Shown here piece after piece: positions 17,800 to 26,838 of a stretch of DNA of 64,000 bases. The notes under the pieces are model-generated. The model was given only the letters and a program-made list of their open reading frames with translations. It did not search any database and was not told the origin of the DNA. Position 1 is the first letter of the stretch. The number at the start of each line of letters is the position of its first letter. The DNA is from Bradyrhizobium diversitatis. Its GTDB lineage: Bacteria; Pseudomonadota; Alphaproteobacteria; Rhizobiales; Xanthobacteraceae. The DNA lies in NCBI RefSeq assembly GCF_016031635.1, contig NZ_JACEGD010000030.1:1-64000 (forward strand). Direction: 5' to 3'. The position numbers and the translations under genes are program-made.

Positions 17800-19266
17800 T
17801 TAAGGCGAGACGAAATTGTCGGTGGCGGATGCGACGACGCCGAGCCCGATGTCCGTGACGTGGAAGCGGACCGGAATCGACTTCTCCGGGTTGTTGTCGG
17901 CCGGCGCGGTGACGAGAAGGCGGAGCTCGCTCGTCGAGTCGCGCGGGATCACGATCATCGGCCGATCCGGGGTCACCGAATCGACGCCGACGACGTGAAC
18001 GGTCGAATTGACCGGCCCGTCAGCGTCGATCGCGATGACGCGGTCATAGCCGCTCTTGTTGAGCAGCCGCACCGTGTAGGCGTTGCGGATCGAGCCGTCG
18101 CTGAGCTTGACCGCGACCGGATTGCGGTCGTGCAGCACGTTGACGTCGAGCAGGCTGCGGGTCGCGAGCGTGTAGATCATGATGCCGCCGACCGCCGCGA
18201 TGATCGCGCTGTAGACGACGGTGCGGGCGCGGACGATGCGGTAGATCGGCGCCTTGCCTTCCTGGCGGCGGTGGATGTTGATGTCGTTGTCGTAGCCGAT
18301 CAGGCGCTTCGGCCGGCCGATCTTCGCCATCACGTTGTCGCAGGCGTCGATGCAGAGCCCGCACTGGATGCATTCGAGCTGCGGTCCGTTGCGGATGTCG
18401 ATGCCGGTCGGGCAGACCGCGACGCATTGGTAGCAGTCGACGCAATCGCCGACCTGCTGGCCGAGCGCGCGCAGCTCGGCTGCCTTCTTCACCGAAGTGC
18501 GCTTCTCGCCGCGATCGTAGCGATAGGTGACGTTGAGCGCCCATTCATCCGTGAGCGCGGCCTGAATGCGCGGCCACGGGCACATATAGGTGCAGACCTG
18601 CTCGCGCATGAAGCCGGCGAGGAGGTAGGTCGTCGCGGTGAGGATGCCGATCCAGACATAGGCGATCATCGGCGCCTGGAAGGTGACGAGCTCCTTCACC
18701 AAGGTCGGCGCGTCGCTGAAATAGAGCACCCAGGCGCCGCCGGTCCACCACGCGATCAAGATCCAGATCGAATGCTTGAGCACGATCTCGGAGATGCGCT
18801 CGAGCTTCAGCGGATCGGACGACTTGTCCTTCTTCATCCGCTCGCGCCGGTCGCCCTCGACCAGACGTTCGACGGCGTAGAACAGGTCGGTCCACACCGT
18901 CTGCGGACAGAGATAGCCGCACCAGATGCGGCCGCCGACCGAGTTCATCAGGAACAGCGCCACCGCGGCCACGATCAGCAGGCCGGTGAAGTAGTAGACC
19001 TCCTGCGGCCACAGCTCGATGAAGAAGAAATAGAAGCGGCTGTTGGGAAGATCGATCAGCACCGCCTGGCTGGGGGCGCCGAGGCCGCGATTCCAGCGTA
19101 CGAACGGCAGGAAATAGTAGACGCCGAGGCAGACCGCCATCAGGGACCATTTGATCCGCCGAAACGTGCCCGAGACGCTCTGCGGGTAGACCTTCTTGCG
19201 GGCCGCATAGAGTGGCCCGCCGTCGTCCGCTGGCTTGAGTTCGTTCGGATTGACGGCCTTGTTCAT
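17800..19266 (-). CDS. fixG: Ferredoxin-like membrane protein FixG/CcoG
   Basis: This is an inner-membrane iron-sulfur protein of 488 residues, proposed to act as a cupric reductase feeding Cu(I) to cbb3 assembly. It carries two 4Fe-4S sites (CVDCYQCVAVCP and CIQCGLCIDACD) after about five helices. Further Cys motifs are GYLCPQTVW and CTYMCPWPR. The C-terminal 130 residues form a periplasmic Ig-like domain. ATG 19266 is chosen; an in-frame TTG 15 bases upstream is a weaker option. A FixK-type box lies 55 bases upstream, so fixGHIS has its own promoter after fixNOQP. Confidence 0.96.
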   Translation of the reverse strand: MNKAVNPNELKPADDGGPLYAARKKVYPQSVSGTFRRIKWSLMAVCLGVYYFLPFVRWNRGLGAPSQAVLIDLPNSRFYFFFIELWPQEVYYFTGLLIVAAVALFLMNSVGGRIWCGYLCPQTVWTDLFYAVERLVEGDRRERMKKDKSSDPLKLERISEIVLKHSIWILIAWWTGGAWVLYFSDAPTLVKELVTFQAPMIAYVWIGILTATTYLLAGFMREQVCTYMCPWPRIQAALTDEWALNVTYRYDRGEKRTSVKKAAELRALGQQVGDCVDCYQCVAVCPTGIDIRNGPQLECIQCGLCIDACDNVMAKIGRPKRLIGYDNDINIHRRQEGKAPIYRIVRARTVVYSAIIAAVGGIMIYTLATRSLLDVNVLHDRNPVAVKLSDGSIRNAYTVRLLNKSGYDRVIAIDADGPVNSTVHVVGVDSVTPDRPMIVIPRDSTSELRLLVTAPADNNPEKSIPVRFHVTDIGLGVVASATDNFVSP

Positions 19267-19320
19267 CGCTGAATCTTTCAAGAGGTGCGATCAAACCTAG
19301 ACCCGGCGCCGGCAAGGCCC

Positions 19321-19334
19321 TTGATCCAACGCAA
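19321..19334 (-). promoter_or_regulatory. FixK2/FNR-type box upstream of fixGHIS
   Basis: On the minus strand the site reads TTGCGTTGGATCAA, which fits the Bradyrhizobium FixK2 consensus TTG(A/C)-N6-(T/G)CAA. Its near edge is 55 bases from the fixG start, almost the same as the 57 bases seen for fixN. This suits a class II promoter with the box centred near -41. Confidence 0.82.
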
Positions 19335-19384
19335 ACGGGGGCGCTTTTCTTCGCCCCCGCCTGAAGTCGTCGGTCGCGGATCGG

Positions 19385-20260
19385 CTATTTGCCGCCGCCG
19401 AGCGAGTGGACATAGACCGCCATCGCCTTGATGGTGGCGGGATCGAGCCGGCCTTCCCAGGCCGGCATCACGCCGGCGCGGCCCTGGCTGATGGTCTCGA
19501 TCAGGCTCGCCTCGTCGGAGCCATAGAGCCAGATCTTGTCGGTCAGGTTCGGTGCGCCGAGCTCCAGGTTGCCCTTGCCGGCATCGCCGTGACAGGCGGC
19601 GCAATTCTCCGCAAAGATCTTCTGGCCCTTGGCGGCGTCGTAGCCGTTGCGGGTGGAAAGACCCGACAGCGACCGCACGTAATTGGCGACCGTGACGATC
19701 TCGTCGCCCTTCAGCACGCCGTCCTTGCCGAAGGCGAGCATCTGGCCCTCATGCGTCTTGGCATGGCCGGACCGTGCGCCGAACTGGATGGTCTGCATGA
19801 TCTGGTCGAGCGTGCCGCCCCAAAGCCAGTCGTCGTCGTTCAGATTGGGATAGCCCTTGGCACCGGCGGCACCGGAGCCGTGACACGGCGCGCAATTGTC
19901 GCCGAACACGGTTTTGCCCTTGGCGCGGGCGAGCGCCAGCAGAGCCGGGTCCTTCTCGATGTCGACGAGCGAGGCCGCACCCAGCGCCACCATCTTGTCA
20001 CCGCGGATCTTCTCGAGGTTGGCGAGTTCGACTGCGACGTCGGCGCGCGAGGAGTAGCCGAACACGCCGGTGGTGTTGCTGGAGATGAGCGGCCAGGCCG
20101 GATAGACGATCCAGTAGCCGATCGCCCAGACGATGGTGAGATAGAAGGTGATCACCCACCAGCGCGGCAGCGGCGTGTTGAGCTCCTTGATGCCGTCCCA
20201 CTCGTGTCCGGTCGTGGACTTGCCGGAGACGGAATCGATGTCGCTAGAATGATCGGTCAT
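19385..20260 (-). CDS. fixP: cbb3 oxidase subunit III, dihaem cytochrome c FixP/CcoP
   Basis: This is a membrane-anchored dihaem cytochrome c of 291 residues that passes electrons to the catalytic subunit. The N-terminal part contains HEWDGIKELNTPLPRWW and a transmembrane helix (ITFYLTIVWAIGYWIVYPAW), typical for CcoP. Two haem sites are visible: DNCAPCHGSG near residue 122 and ENCAACHGDAG near residue 215. Candidate Met ligands are in EGQMLAFG and AGVMPAWEG. It follows fixQ by 6 bases in fixNOQP. Confidence 0.96.
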   Translation of the reverse strand: MTDHSSDIDSVSGKSTTGHEWDGIKELNTPLPRWWVITFYLTIVWAIGYWIVYPAWPLISSNTTGVFGYSSRADVAVELANLEKIRGDKMVALGAASLVDIEKDPALLALARAKGKTVFGDNCAPCHGSGAAGAKGYPNLNDDDWLWGGTLDQIMQTIQFGARSGHAKTHEGQMLAFGKDGVLKGDEIVTVANYVRSLSGLSTRNGYDAAKGQKIFAENCAACHGDAGKGNLELGAPNLTDKIWLYGSDEASLIETISQGRAGVMPAWEGRLDPATIKAMAVYVHSLGGGK

Positions 20261-20266
20261 GGTTCT

Positions 20267-20431
20267 CTACTCCTCCCGCAACGGCAGGTGCGCCGCTTTG
20301 TCGAACACAGCCTTGTTACGGGGCCAGAATGCGTAGGCGACGATCGCGAGAAAGATCGCGACGAACACCGGTGTCCAGATCGTCGTCACGAGATCGGACG
20401 CAAGATTATGGACGGTCAGGATGGCTTTCAT
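20267..20431 (-). CDS. fixQ: cbb3 oxidase subunit IV FixQ/CcoQ
   Basis: This small subunit has 54 residues: an amphipathic start (MKAILTVHNLASDLVTTIW), one membrane helix (VFVAIFLAIVAYAFW) and the family's PRNKAVFDKAAHLPL tail ending LREE. CcoQ stabilises the oxidase complex. The gene lies 13 bases after fixO and 6 bases before fixP, in the expected position. Confidence 0.95.
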   Translation of the reverse strand: MKAILTVHNLASDLVTTIWTPVFVAIFLAIVAYAFWPRNKAVFDKAAHLPLREE

Positions 20432-20444
20432 CGTTCATGCCTTC

Positions 20445-21179
20445 TCAGCGAAGATTGGCTTTCTCGTTGTAGATCTTGAAGTCGACCAGCGTGCCGAGCA
20501 TCTGCAGGTACGCGATCAGCGCGTCCATCTCCGTCGGCGTGCCGGTCTTGCCGTCGAAATTGCGCACGACGGCCTTGGCGTAGCGCTTGCCGAAGGCATC
20601 GGTGCCGGCGTTGTCCGGATCGGCCTGAGCCTTCAGGTCGGCGGCGGCGTTGGCAATCTGCTCGTCGCTGTAGGGGACGCCGACCGTCCTGAGCGTGCGC
20701 ATGTCGCCGGCGATCGCATCCGGGTCGACCTCGACCCTGCTGAGGAACGGATAGCCCGGCATCACCGACTGCGGCACGATCGCGCGCGGGTTGGTCAGAT
20801 GGGTCACGTGCCAGTCGTCGGAATATTTGGCGCCGACGCGGGCGAGGTCCGGACCGGTGCGCTTGGAGCCCCACTGGAACGGATGGTCGAACATGCTCTC
20901 GGCGGCGAGCGAGAAGTGGCCGTAGCGCTCGACCTCGTCACGCAGCGGCCGGACCATCTGCGAATGGCAGAGATAGCAGCCCTCGCGGACGTAGACGTTG
21001 CGTCCGGCGAGCTCCAGCGGCGTGTAGGGCCTGACCCCGTCGACCTTCTCGATCGTGCTCTTGAGGTAGAACAGCGGCGTGATCTCGACGAGTCCGCCGA
21101 TCGCGATCACCAGCAGGATGCCGACGACCAGGATGATCGAGTTCTTTTCGAAGATTTGGTGGCGTGTCCAGAACGACAT
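20445..21179 (-). CDS. fixO: cbb3 oxidase subunit II, cytochrome c FixO/CcoO
   Basis: This is the membrane-bound monohaem cytochrome c of cbb3 oxidase, 244 residues. The N-terminal anchor is [19 protein letters not shown]. The haem site is [13 protein letters not shown], with a likely distal Met in SVMPGYPFL. Typical family text includes [18 protein letters not shown] and [13 protein letters not shown]. It starts 12 bases after fixN ends. Confidence 0.96.
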   Translation of the reverse strand: MSFWTRHQIFEKNSIILVVGILLVIAIGGLVEITPLFYLKSTIEKVDGVRPYTPLELAGRNVYVREGCYLCHSQMVRPLRDEVERYGHFSLAAESMFDHPFQWGSKRTGPDLARVGAKYSDDWHVTHLTNPRAIVPQSVMPGYPFLSRVEVDPDAIAGDMRTLRTVGVPYSDEQIANAAADLKAQADPDNAGTDAFGKRYAKAVVRNFDGKTGTPTEMDALIAYLQMLGTLVDFKIYNEKANLR

Positions 21180-21191
21180 TTCTTTAGCTCC

Positions 21192-22841
21192 TCATTCCGC
21201 CGGCTGAAGAGCGACGGGCATCTGGGCTTCCTGTTCGCCGACGCGAACCGTCATCCAGAGATTGTAGGCCATGATCAGCGCGCCGATCAGGAACAGCCCG
21301 CCGCCGGCGGCGCGGATGATGTAGAAGGGATGCATCGCCTCGACGGTCTCGATGAAGGAATATTCGAGGAAGCCGAGCGAGGTGTAGGCACGCCACATCA
21401 GGCCCTGGAGGATGCCGGACACCCACATCGCCGAGATGTAGAGAACGATGCCGAGGGTCGCGATCCAGAAGTGCCAGTTGACGAGCTTCAGGCTGTAGAG
21501 GCCCTTGCGATTCCAGGCCCACGGCACCAGGCAGTAGAGCGCGCCGAAGGAGACGAAGCCGACCCAGCCGAGCGCGCCGGAGTGCACGTGACCGATGGTC
21601 CAGTCGGTGTAGTGGCTGAGCGAGTTGACCACCTTGATCGACATCATCGGGCCTTCGAAGGTCGACATGCCGTAGAAGGCGACGGAGACCACGAGCATGC
21701 GCAGCACGGGATCGGTGCGCAGCTTGTCCCAGGCGCCCGACAGCGTCATCAGGCCGTTGATCATGCCGCCCCAGGAGGGCATCCACAGCATGATCGAGAA
21801 GGTCATGCCCAGCGTCTGCGTCCAGTCGGGCAGCGCCGTGTAGTGCAGATGGTGCGGGCCGGCCCAGATGTAGAGGAAGATCAGCGCCCAGAAGTGGATG
21901 ATCGAGAGCCGGTAGGAATAGATCGGCCGCTCGGCCCGCTTCGGGATGAAGTAGTACATGATGGCGAGGAAGCCGGCGGTCAGGAAGAAGCCGACCGCGT
22001 TGTGGCCGTACCACCACTGGAACATGGCGTCCTGGATGCCGCCCCAGGCGACGTAGGACTTCGAGCCGAACACCGAGACCGGAAGCGCGGGGTTGTTGCC
22101 GAGATGCAGGACCGCGATCGTCACGATGAAGGCGAGATAGAACCAGTTCGCAACGAAGATGTGCGGCTCCTTGCGCTTGAAGATGGTGGCAAGGAAGACC
22201 AGCAGATAGACGACCCAGACGATGGTCAGCCACAAGTCCGCGTACCATTCCGGCTCGGCATATTCCTTCGACTGGGTGACGCCGAGCAGATAGCCCGTGC
22301 CCGCGACCAGGATGAAGAAGTTGTAGCCCAGCACGACGAACCACGGCGCGAGGTCGCCGGCGAGGCGCGCGCGGCAGGACTTCTGCACCACGTAGAAGGA
22401 GGTCGCGACCAAGACGTTGCCGCCGAAGGCGAAGATCACGGCAGAGGTGTGCAGCGGCCGCAGGCGGCCGAAGCTGATCCAGGGCAGATCGAAGTTCAGC
22501 GCGGGCCAGGCCAGCTGCGAGGCGATGATGAGGCCGACGAGGAATCCGGCAATGCCCCAGAACATCGCCATGAAGGCGGAGAACTTGATCGGCCCCATGT
22601 TGTAGTTCGGGCGGCCGTTGATTTCCTGGGGCGGCAACGCCGCCGGCCGTTCGAAGTAGCGGTTGACGATGAAGAACACCGCAGCCAGGCTCGCCGCCGC
22701 GCTGAGCGCGGCGTGAAAGGCGAAGGGTGCATCGAGCGCCTTGGCCGAGGCGATCACGCAAAGAAAAGCGGTGACTGCGAACACGACAGCCAAGCCGCTT
22801 TCACCGATGGTCATGGATTTTGAGATGGAGGGCTGGCTCAT
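21192..22841 (-). CDS. fixN: cbb3-type cytochrome c oxidase catalytic subunit I FixN/CcoN
   Basis: This is the catalytic subunit of the high-affinity cbb3 terminal oxidase, 549 residues with about 12 helices. It holds the low-spin haem b and the haem b3-CuB centre. Recognisable segments include [36 protein letters not shown] (carrying a catalytic His), [26 protein letters not shown] and [17 protein letters not shown]. The start at 22841 has AGAGAGAA upstream. A perfect FixK-type box lies 57 bases upstream. In symbiotic strains this oxidase supports respiration in nodules. Confidence 0.97.
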   Translation of the reverse strand: MSQPSISKSMTIGESGLAVVFAVTAFLCVIASAKALDAPFAFHAALSAAASLAAVFFIVNRYFERPAALPPQEINGRPNYNMGPIKFSAFMAMFWGIAGFLVGLIIASQLAWPALNFDLPWISFGRLRPLHTSAVIFAFGGNVLVATSFYVVQKSCRARLAGDLAPWFVVLGYNFFILVAGTGYLLGVTQSKEYAEPEWYADLWLTIVWVVYLLVFLATIFKRKEPHIFVANWFYLAFIVTIAVLHLGNNPALPVSVFGSKSYVAWGGIQDAMFQWWYGHNAVGFFLTAGFLAIMYYFIPKRAERPIYSYRLSIIHFWALIFLYIWAGPHHLHYTALPDWTQTLGMTFSIMLWMPSWGGMINGLMTLSGAWDKLRTDPVLRMLVVSVAFYGMSTFEGPMMSIKVVNSLSHYTDWTIGHVHSGALGWVGFVSFGALYCLVPWAWNRKGLYSLKLVNWHFWIATLGIVLYISAMWVSGILQGLMWRAYTSLGFLEYSFIETVEAMHPFYIIRAAGGGLFLIGALIMAYNLWMTVRVGEQEAQMPVALQPAE

Positions 22842-22897
22842 GCGGATTCTCTCTGAAAGAACACAACGTCAGAAATCACATTCACCCTCGCGGGGAA

Positions 22898-22911
22898 TTG
22901 ATTGAAATCAA
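22898..22911 (-). promoter_or_regulatory. FixK2/FNR box controlling fixNOQP
   Basis: TTGATTGAAATCAA matches the consensus TTGA-N6-TCAA perfectly and is nearly palindromic. Its centre (22904.5) puts a transcription start near 22863 if the box is at -41.5, leaving about 22 leader bases before the fixN ATG. The rest of the 301-base gap up to 23142 holds only a family A repeat. Confidence 0.92.
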
Positions 22912-22989
22912 GCTGGCCTTGGAGGCGAGCCGTAGCGGACAAATATTTTCTGGGTTCCTCCGTATTTTTTCGGTGCGGCTAGTTGAAAT

Positions 22990-23128
22990 GCCCTCTCCCC
23001 TTGTGGGAGAGGGCAGCAAGGACAGCGCGGCAAACTCGCTTGGGTGAGGGGTTGGTGCAGCAGGGAACGGTGTCTGTGTGGAGAGATACCCCTCGCTTCG
23101 CGCCACCTTCTCCCACAAGGGGAGAAGG
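22990..23128. repeat. Intergenic palindromic repeat, family A
   Basis: The left unit is a perfect hairpin (CCCTCTCCCC-TTGT-GGGAGAGGG region, 22990-23014), and the right unit is CCTTCTCCCACAAGGGGAGAAGG ending at 23128. Between them are TTGGGTGAGGGG and GATACCCCTCGC segments also found in the 11382-11637 element. It ends 14 bases from the stop of the CBS-domain gene. Confidence 0.82.
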
Positions 23129-23142
23129 AAAAAGGCGTCACG

Positions 23143-23568
23143 TCAGTCCCGCGCCGTCGCCTTGAGCGCCGCGATGACGTCCTCGCGGGCGATGATGCCG
23201 ACCAGCTTCTGTGCACCGTCGAGCACGATGATGCTCCTGATGCGGTGCTCGACCATGATCTGGAGCACGCGTGTCAGCCGCGTGTCGGGGCTGACATAGA
23301 TGAACTCGGGAGTCATGACGTCGCCGATCTTGCGTCTCATCAGGTCATCATAGCGCGGCAACATCTGGGTCGGCGTGAAGGCGAAGCACTTCAGGATGTC
23401 GAACTTGGTGACGATGCCGACCACCTGCCCGTCGTCTTCGACCGGATAGGAGTTGAAATCGTCGGTCTCGAACATCTCGCTAAGCTGGAACAAGTCGAGG
23501 CCGCGCTGCACCGTTTTGACGTTGCGCGTCATGTAGCCGTCGACAGTCTGTTCAAGAAATTTGTACAT
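23143..23568 (-). CDS. CBS-domain pair protein
   Basis: This is a 141-residue protein made of two CBS motifs (about residues 10-65 and 82-138), a fold that usually binds adenosine nucleotides. Landmarks are DGYMTRNVKTVQ, NSYPVEDDGQVVGIVTKFDIL, IGDVMTPEFIYVSPDTRL and RSIIVLDGAQKLVGIIAREDV. A strong ribosome site (GAGGAGGA) precedes the ATG. The gene follows a universal stress protein gene by 38 bases, and the two probably form one transcript between fixN and fixL. Stand-alone CBS pairs are regulatory modules; the target is unknown. Confidence 0.92.
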   Translation of the reverse strand: MYKFLEQTVDGYMTRNVKTVQRGLDLFQLSEMFETDDFNSYPVEDDGQVVGIVTKFDILKCFAFTPTQMLPRYDDLMRRKIGDVMTPEFIYVSPDTRLTRVLQIMVEHRIRSIIVLDGAQKLVGIIAREDVIAALKATARD

Positions 23569-23606
23569 GACGCGTCCTCCTCGATTCGATGCTGACCGGC
23601 CGGCGG

Positions 23607-24440
23607 TCAGTGCGACAGCAGCACGCTCCGAGCGGTTTGCGTGACTAGATACTGGGAGACGCCCCCGAGGATCAGCTCACGAAATCTCGAATGACCATAG
23701 GCGCCCGCGACGATCAGGCCGGCGCCGACGTCGCCGGCGACCTTCTCCAGATGCGCCGCGGGGCTTTCGTCTCTTGCGGCCTCCGAGACGCGTGCGGTCG
23801 CGGTGACGCCGTAACGGCCGAGCCAGGCGGCGACGTCGATGACGCCGGCCATCACGGCCGAGCGGTCGTTGCCCTGCTCTGGAATTTCAACGATGGTGAT
23901 GTCCGTCGCCTTGCGCAGCATCGGCAGCGCGTCGGTCACCGCCCGCCGCGCCTCCGGCGTATCCTTCCACGCCACCAACACGTTGCGCAGGTCGAGCCAG
24001 TTGACCCGATCGGGGACGACGAGAAGCGGACGGCCGGCCTGCAGCACCAGATCCTTGGGGCTTGCGAGCGAGAAAGCATCGGAGAAGGCCGGGCTCTGCC
24101 CTCCGCTGACGACGATGTCGGCGCAACGCGCCTGCGCCAGCACGAATCGCGTCGGAAAATCCATCGCGCTGCGCCACTCGACGTGTCCGCCGCGATTCTT
24201 CGTCGCTGCGCGGAATTGTGCTTCCAGGTCGGCCAGCCGTCGCTTGACCGAAGCTTCGCCCTCGTCGATCAGCGCCTGCGCCTCGGTGCCGTCGGTGAAA
24301 TAGAGCGGCGGCGCGAACTGCGCTGCGGCGACCCCGACGATGGCAGCCTCGAAGCGCTCGGCGAGATCCCCCGCGACCTGAAGACGCGCTTCGTTGGGCT
24401 GATCGAGCGCCAAGCTGACCATGACGGTCGCGTATGTCAT
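23607..24440 (-). CDS. Universal stress protein, tandem UspA domains
   Basis: This is a 277-residue protein with two UspA folds (about residues 1-145 and 155-277). The second domain has the ATP-binding signature GAGLIVAGAYGHSRFRELILGGVS. The first has a degenerate one (CADIVVSGGQ). The start has GGAGATA upstream. A near-perfect FixK-type box lies 60 bases upstream, which would place it in the microaerobic regulon. Many universal stress proteins in proteobacteria are induced by oxygen limitation through FNR-like regulators. The CBS gene downstream would be coregulated. Confidence 0.93.
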   Translation of the reverse strand: MTYATVMVSLALDQPNEARLQVAGDLAERFEAAIVGVAAAQFAPPLYFTDGTEAQALIDEGEASVKRRLADLEAQFRAATKNRGGHVEWRSAMDFPTRFVLAQARCADIVVSGGQSPAFSDAFSLASPKDLVLQAGRPLLVVPDRVNWLDLRNVLVAWKDTPEARRAVTDALPMLRKATDITIVEIPEQGNDRSAVMAGVIDVAAWLGRYGVTATARVSEAARDESPAAHLEKVAGDVGAGLIVAGAYGHSRFRELILGGVSQYLVTQTARSVLLSH

Positions 24441-24499
24441 CGGGTATCTCCAGCATCACCAAATTTTTGCAAATCGTAAGCCTGCTGCCGCGCGGCAGG

Positions 24500-24513
24500 A
24501 TGAGATAGATCAA
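24500..24513 (-). promoter_or_regulatory. Candidate FixK-type box upstream of the universal stress/CBS pair
   Basis: The minus strand reads TTGATCTATCTCAT, which fits TTGA-N6-TCAA except for the last base. Its edge is 60 bases from the start of the universal stress gene, matching the class II spacing of the fixN and fixG boxes. A perfect 14-base palindrome (CTGCCGCGCGGCAG, 24485-24498) lies directly next to it on the promoter side. Confidence 0.6.
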
Positions 24514-24656
24514 ACAGGCGCTTTCTGGCTCTCTCGCTGTTCAATGAGAGATACGACGGCGAATTCAACGTCCGCGCTTGCCTCTGGGCGAGCCTTGGGC
24601 GAAATTGCCGTAGCGGTAAAGGCATCCTGCCTGCCCGCTGAGAACAGGAGCAGAGC

Positions 24657-26174
24657 TTGGCGCCGACCCGCGTGACCCATCCGGCAGACGACAGTCGGGG
24701 CGAGCATTTCCGGGGCCGCATCGAGGGATTCGGGGTGGGCACCTGGGACCTCGATCTGAAGACGCGCGAGCTTGAATGGTCGGAGATGGCCAAGCGGCTG
24801 TTTGGCCTCGAGCGGGATCGGGCCGTCAGCTACGATCTCTTTCTGTCCCTGCTGGAGCCGAGCGACCGGGACAATTTCCTGAAGGCGATCGGGCGCACCT
24901 CGGAAGGCGGCGGGGAGCTTGATCTGTCCTTCAAGCTCGGCACCGCGTCCGGAAACGGTCAATGGATCCGGGCCAGGGCCGGCGTGATCCGGGACGATTC
25001 GGGCACGCCACGTCATCTCAGCGGGATATTCCTCGACATCAACGAGGAAAAGCAGCTCGAGGAGGCCCTGCGCTCCCAGGAGAATCATCTTCGCTCGATT
25101 CTCGAAACGGTGCCCGACGCCATGATCGTCATCGATTCGCGCGGCATCATGCAGCTCTTCAGCAGCGCCGCGGAGCGGCTGTTCGGCTACAGCAAGCAGG
25201 AAGCCATCGGCCGAAACGTGAGCATTCTCATGCCGGAGCCCGATCAGTCGCGTCATGACGGCTATCTCGCGCGCTATCTCCGGACGAATGATCCGCACAT
25301 TATCGGCATCGGCCGGATCGTGACGGGCAAGCGCCGCGATGGCACGACTTTCCCGATGCACCTGTCCGTCGGGCAGACGCAACGCGCGGGCGAGCCCTAT
25401 TTCACCGGCTTCGTGCGCGACCTCACCGAGCACCAGCAGACCCAGGCGCGGCTCCAGGAGCTGCAAGCCGAGCTCGTGCACGTGTCGCGGTTGACCGCAA
25501 TGGGCGAAATGGCTTCCGCGCTCGCCCACGAGCTCAACCAGCCGCTGGCGGCGATCAGCAACTACATGAAGGGATCGCGGCGCCTCCTCGCCGGCAGCAG
25601 CGATCCCAACTCGCCGAAGGTCGAAAGCGCGCTCGATCGGGCGGCGGAGCAGGCCTTGCGCGCCGGCCAGATCATCCGGCGCCTGCGCGACTTCGTCTCC
25701 CGCGGCGAATCGGAGAAGCGGGTCGAGAGCCTGTCGAAGCTGATCGAGGAAGCCGGCGCGCTCGGGCTCGCCGGCGCGCGCGAGCAGAACGTGCAGCTCC
25801 GCTTCAGCCTCGATCCCGGCGCCGATCTCGTCCTCGCCGACCGGGTGCAGATTCAGCAGGTGCTGGTAAACCTGTTCCGCAACGCGCTCGAGGCCATGGC
25901 GCAGTCGCCGCGGCGCGAGCTCGTCGTCGCCAACACCCGCGTCGGCGACGACATGATCGAGGTGGAGGTCTCAGACACAGGCATCGGCTTCCGGGACGAC
26001 GTCATTCCAAACCTGTTCCAGACCTTCTTCACCACCAAAGACACCGGCATGGGCGTGGGACTGTCCATCAGCCGTTCGATCATCGAGGCTCACGGCGGCC
26101 GCATGTGGGCCGAGAGCAACGCGGCGGGCGGAGCGACATTCCGCTTCACCTTGCCGGCAACCGACGAGAGCTGA
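24657..26174 (+). CDS. fixL: Oxygen-sensing haem histidine kinase FixL
   Basis: This is the PAS-haem sensor kinase that autophosphorylates and phosphorylates FixJ when O2 is low. Its 505 residues match Bradyrhizobium FixL exactly in length. The first PAS domain spans about 20-135 and the haem PAS about 140-260. Haem-ligand His200 (in SRHDGYLARY) and O2-contacting Arg220 (IIGIGRIVTG) fall at the known numbers. The phospho-acceptor is His291 (SALAHELNQPLAA). Nucleotide-binding boxes follow (VNLFRNALEA, VSDTGIGF, GMGVGLSISRSII). The start is TTG 24657 with GGAG 8 bases upstream. No membrane segment is present, so it is soluble like the B. diazoefficiens protein. Confidence 0.97.
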   Translation: MAPTRVTHPADDSRGEHFRGRIEGFGVGTWDLDLKTRELEWSEMAKRLFGLERDRAVSYDLFLSLLEPSDRDNFLKAIGRTSEGGGELDLSFKLGTASGNGQWIRARAGVIRDDSGTPRHLSGIFLDINEEKQLEEALRSQENHLRSILETVPDAMIVIDSRGIMQLFSSAAERLFGYSKQEAIGRNVSILMPEPDQSRHDGYLARYLRTNDPHIIGIGRIVTGKRRDGTTFPMHLSVGQTQRAGEPYFTGFVRDLTEHQQTQARLQELQAELVHVSRLTAMGEMASALAHELNQPLAAISNYMKGSRRLLAGSSDPNSPKVESALDRAAEQALRAGQIIRRLRDFVSRGESEKRVESLSKLIEEAGALGLAGAREQNVQLRFSLDPGADLVLADRVQIQQVLVNLFRNALEAMAQSPRRELVVANTRVGDDMIEVEVSDTGIGFRDDVIPNLFQTFFTTKDTGMGVGLSISRSIIEAHGGRMWAESNAAGGATFRFTLPATDES

Positions 26175-26177
26175 ATC

Positions 26178-26795
26178 ATGACGACCAAGGGACATGTCTA
26201 TGTCATCGACGACGATGCAGCGATGCGGGACTCGTTGGATTTCCTGCTGGATTCCGCCGGTTTCGACGTCACCCTGTTCGACGACGCCCTCGCCTTTCTC
26301 GAAGCCCTGCCCGGCCTCGCCTCCGGCTGCGTCGTCTCCGACGTGCGCATGCCCGGGCTCGACGGGATCGAGCTGCTGAAGCGGATGAAGGCGCAGCAGA
26401 GCCCCTTCCCGATCGTGATCATGACCGGTCATGGCGACGTGCCGCTCGCGGTCGAAGCCATGAAGCTCGGGGCGGTCGATTTCCTGGAAAAGCCGTTCGA
26501 TGACGACCGTCTCACCGCCATGATCGACTCGGCCATCCGCCAGGCCGAGCCTGCCGCCAAGAACGAAGCCGTCGCGCAGGACATCGCTGCCCGCGTCGCG
26601 TCCTTGAGTCCCAGGGAGCGCCAGGTCATGGAAGGGCTGATCGCGGGCCTCTCCAACAAGCTGATCGCCCGCGAATACGACATCAGCCCGCGCACCATCG
26701 AGGTCTACCGGGCCAACGTCATGACCAAGATGCAGGCGAGCAGCCTCTCCGAACTGGTCCGGCTGGCGATGCGTGCCGGCATGCTCAACGATTGA
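26178..26795 (+). CDS. fixJ: Response regulator FixJ (LuxR-type output)
   Basis: This is a transcription factor activated by FixL, 205 residues. The receiver domain (1-120) has phospho-acceptor Asp55 in CVVSDVRMPGLDG and the Thr and Lys switch residues in IVIMTGHGD and FLEKPFDDD. The C-terminal LuxR helix-turn-helix begins near LSPRERQVMEGLIAGLSNKLIA and includes ISPRTIEVYRANVMTKM. It starts 3 bases after the fixL stop, so both are cotranscribed. Its expected main target is the fixK2 promoter about 570 bases downstream. Confidence 0.97.
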   Translation: MTTKGHVYVIDDDAAMRDSLDFLLDSAGFDVTLFDDALAFLEALPGLASGCVVSDVRMPGLDGIELLKRMKAQQSPFPIVIMTGHGDVPLAVEAMKLGAVDFLEKPFDDDRLTAMIDSAIRQAEPAAKNEAVAQDIAARVASLSPRERQVMEGLIAGLSNKLIAREYDISPRTIEVYRANVMTKMQASSLSELVRLAMRAGMLND

Positions 26796-26838
26796 GGCAG
26801 GTCAAGGCGCCTTCCCGGGGCCGTGCTAACCAGTCAGG

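Noticed and set aside
17860-19272. A 470-codon open frame on the plus strand
   Set aside because: It is antisense to fixG and has the same Asp/Arg/Val-rich composition as other GC-driven shadow frames.
20421-22823. An 800-codon open frame on the plus strand
   Set aside because: It lies antisense to fixO and fixN and encodes an Arg/Asp/His-rich low-quality protein, a typical result of high GC content at third positions. The cbb3 genes on the other strand have full family similarity.
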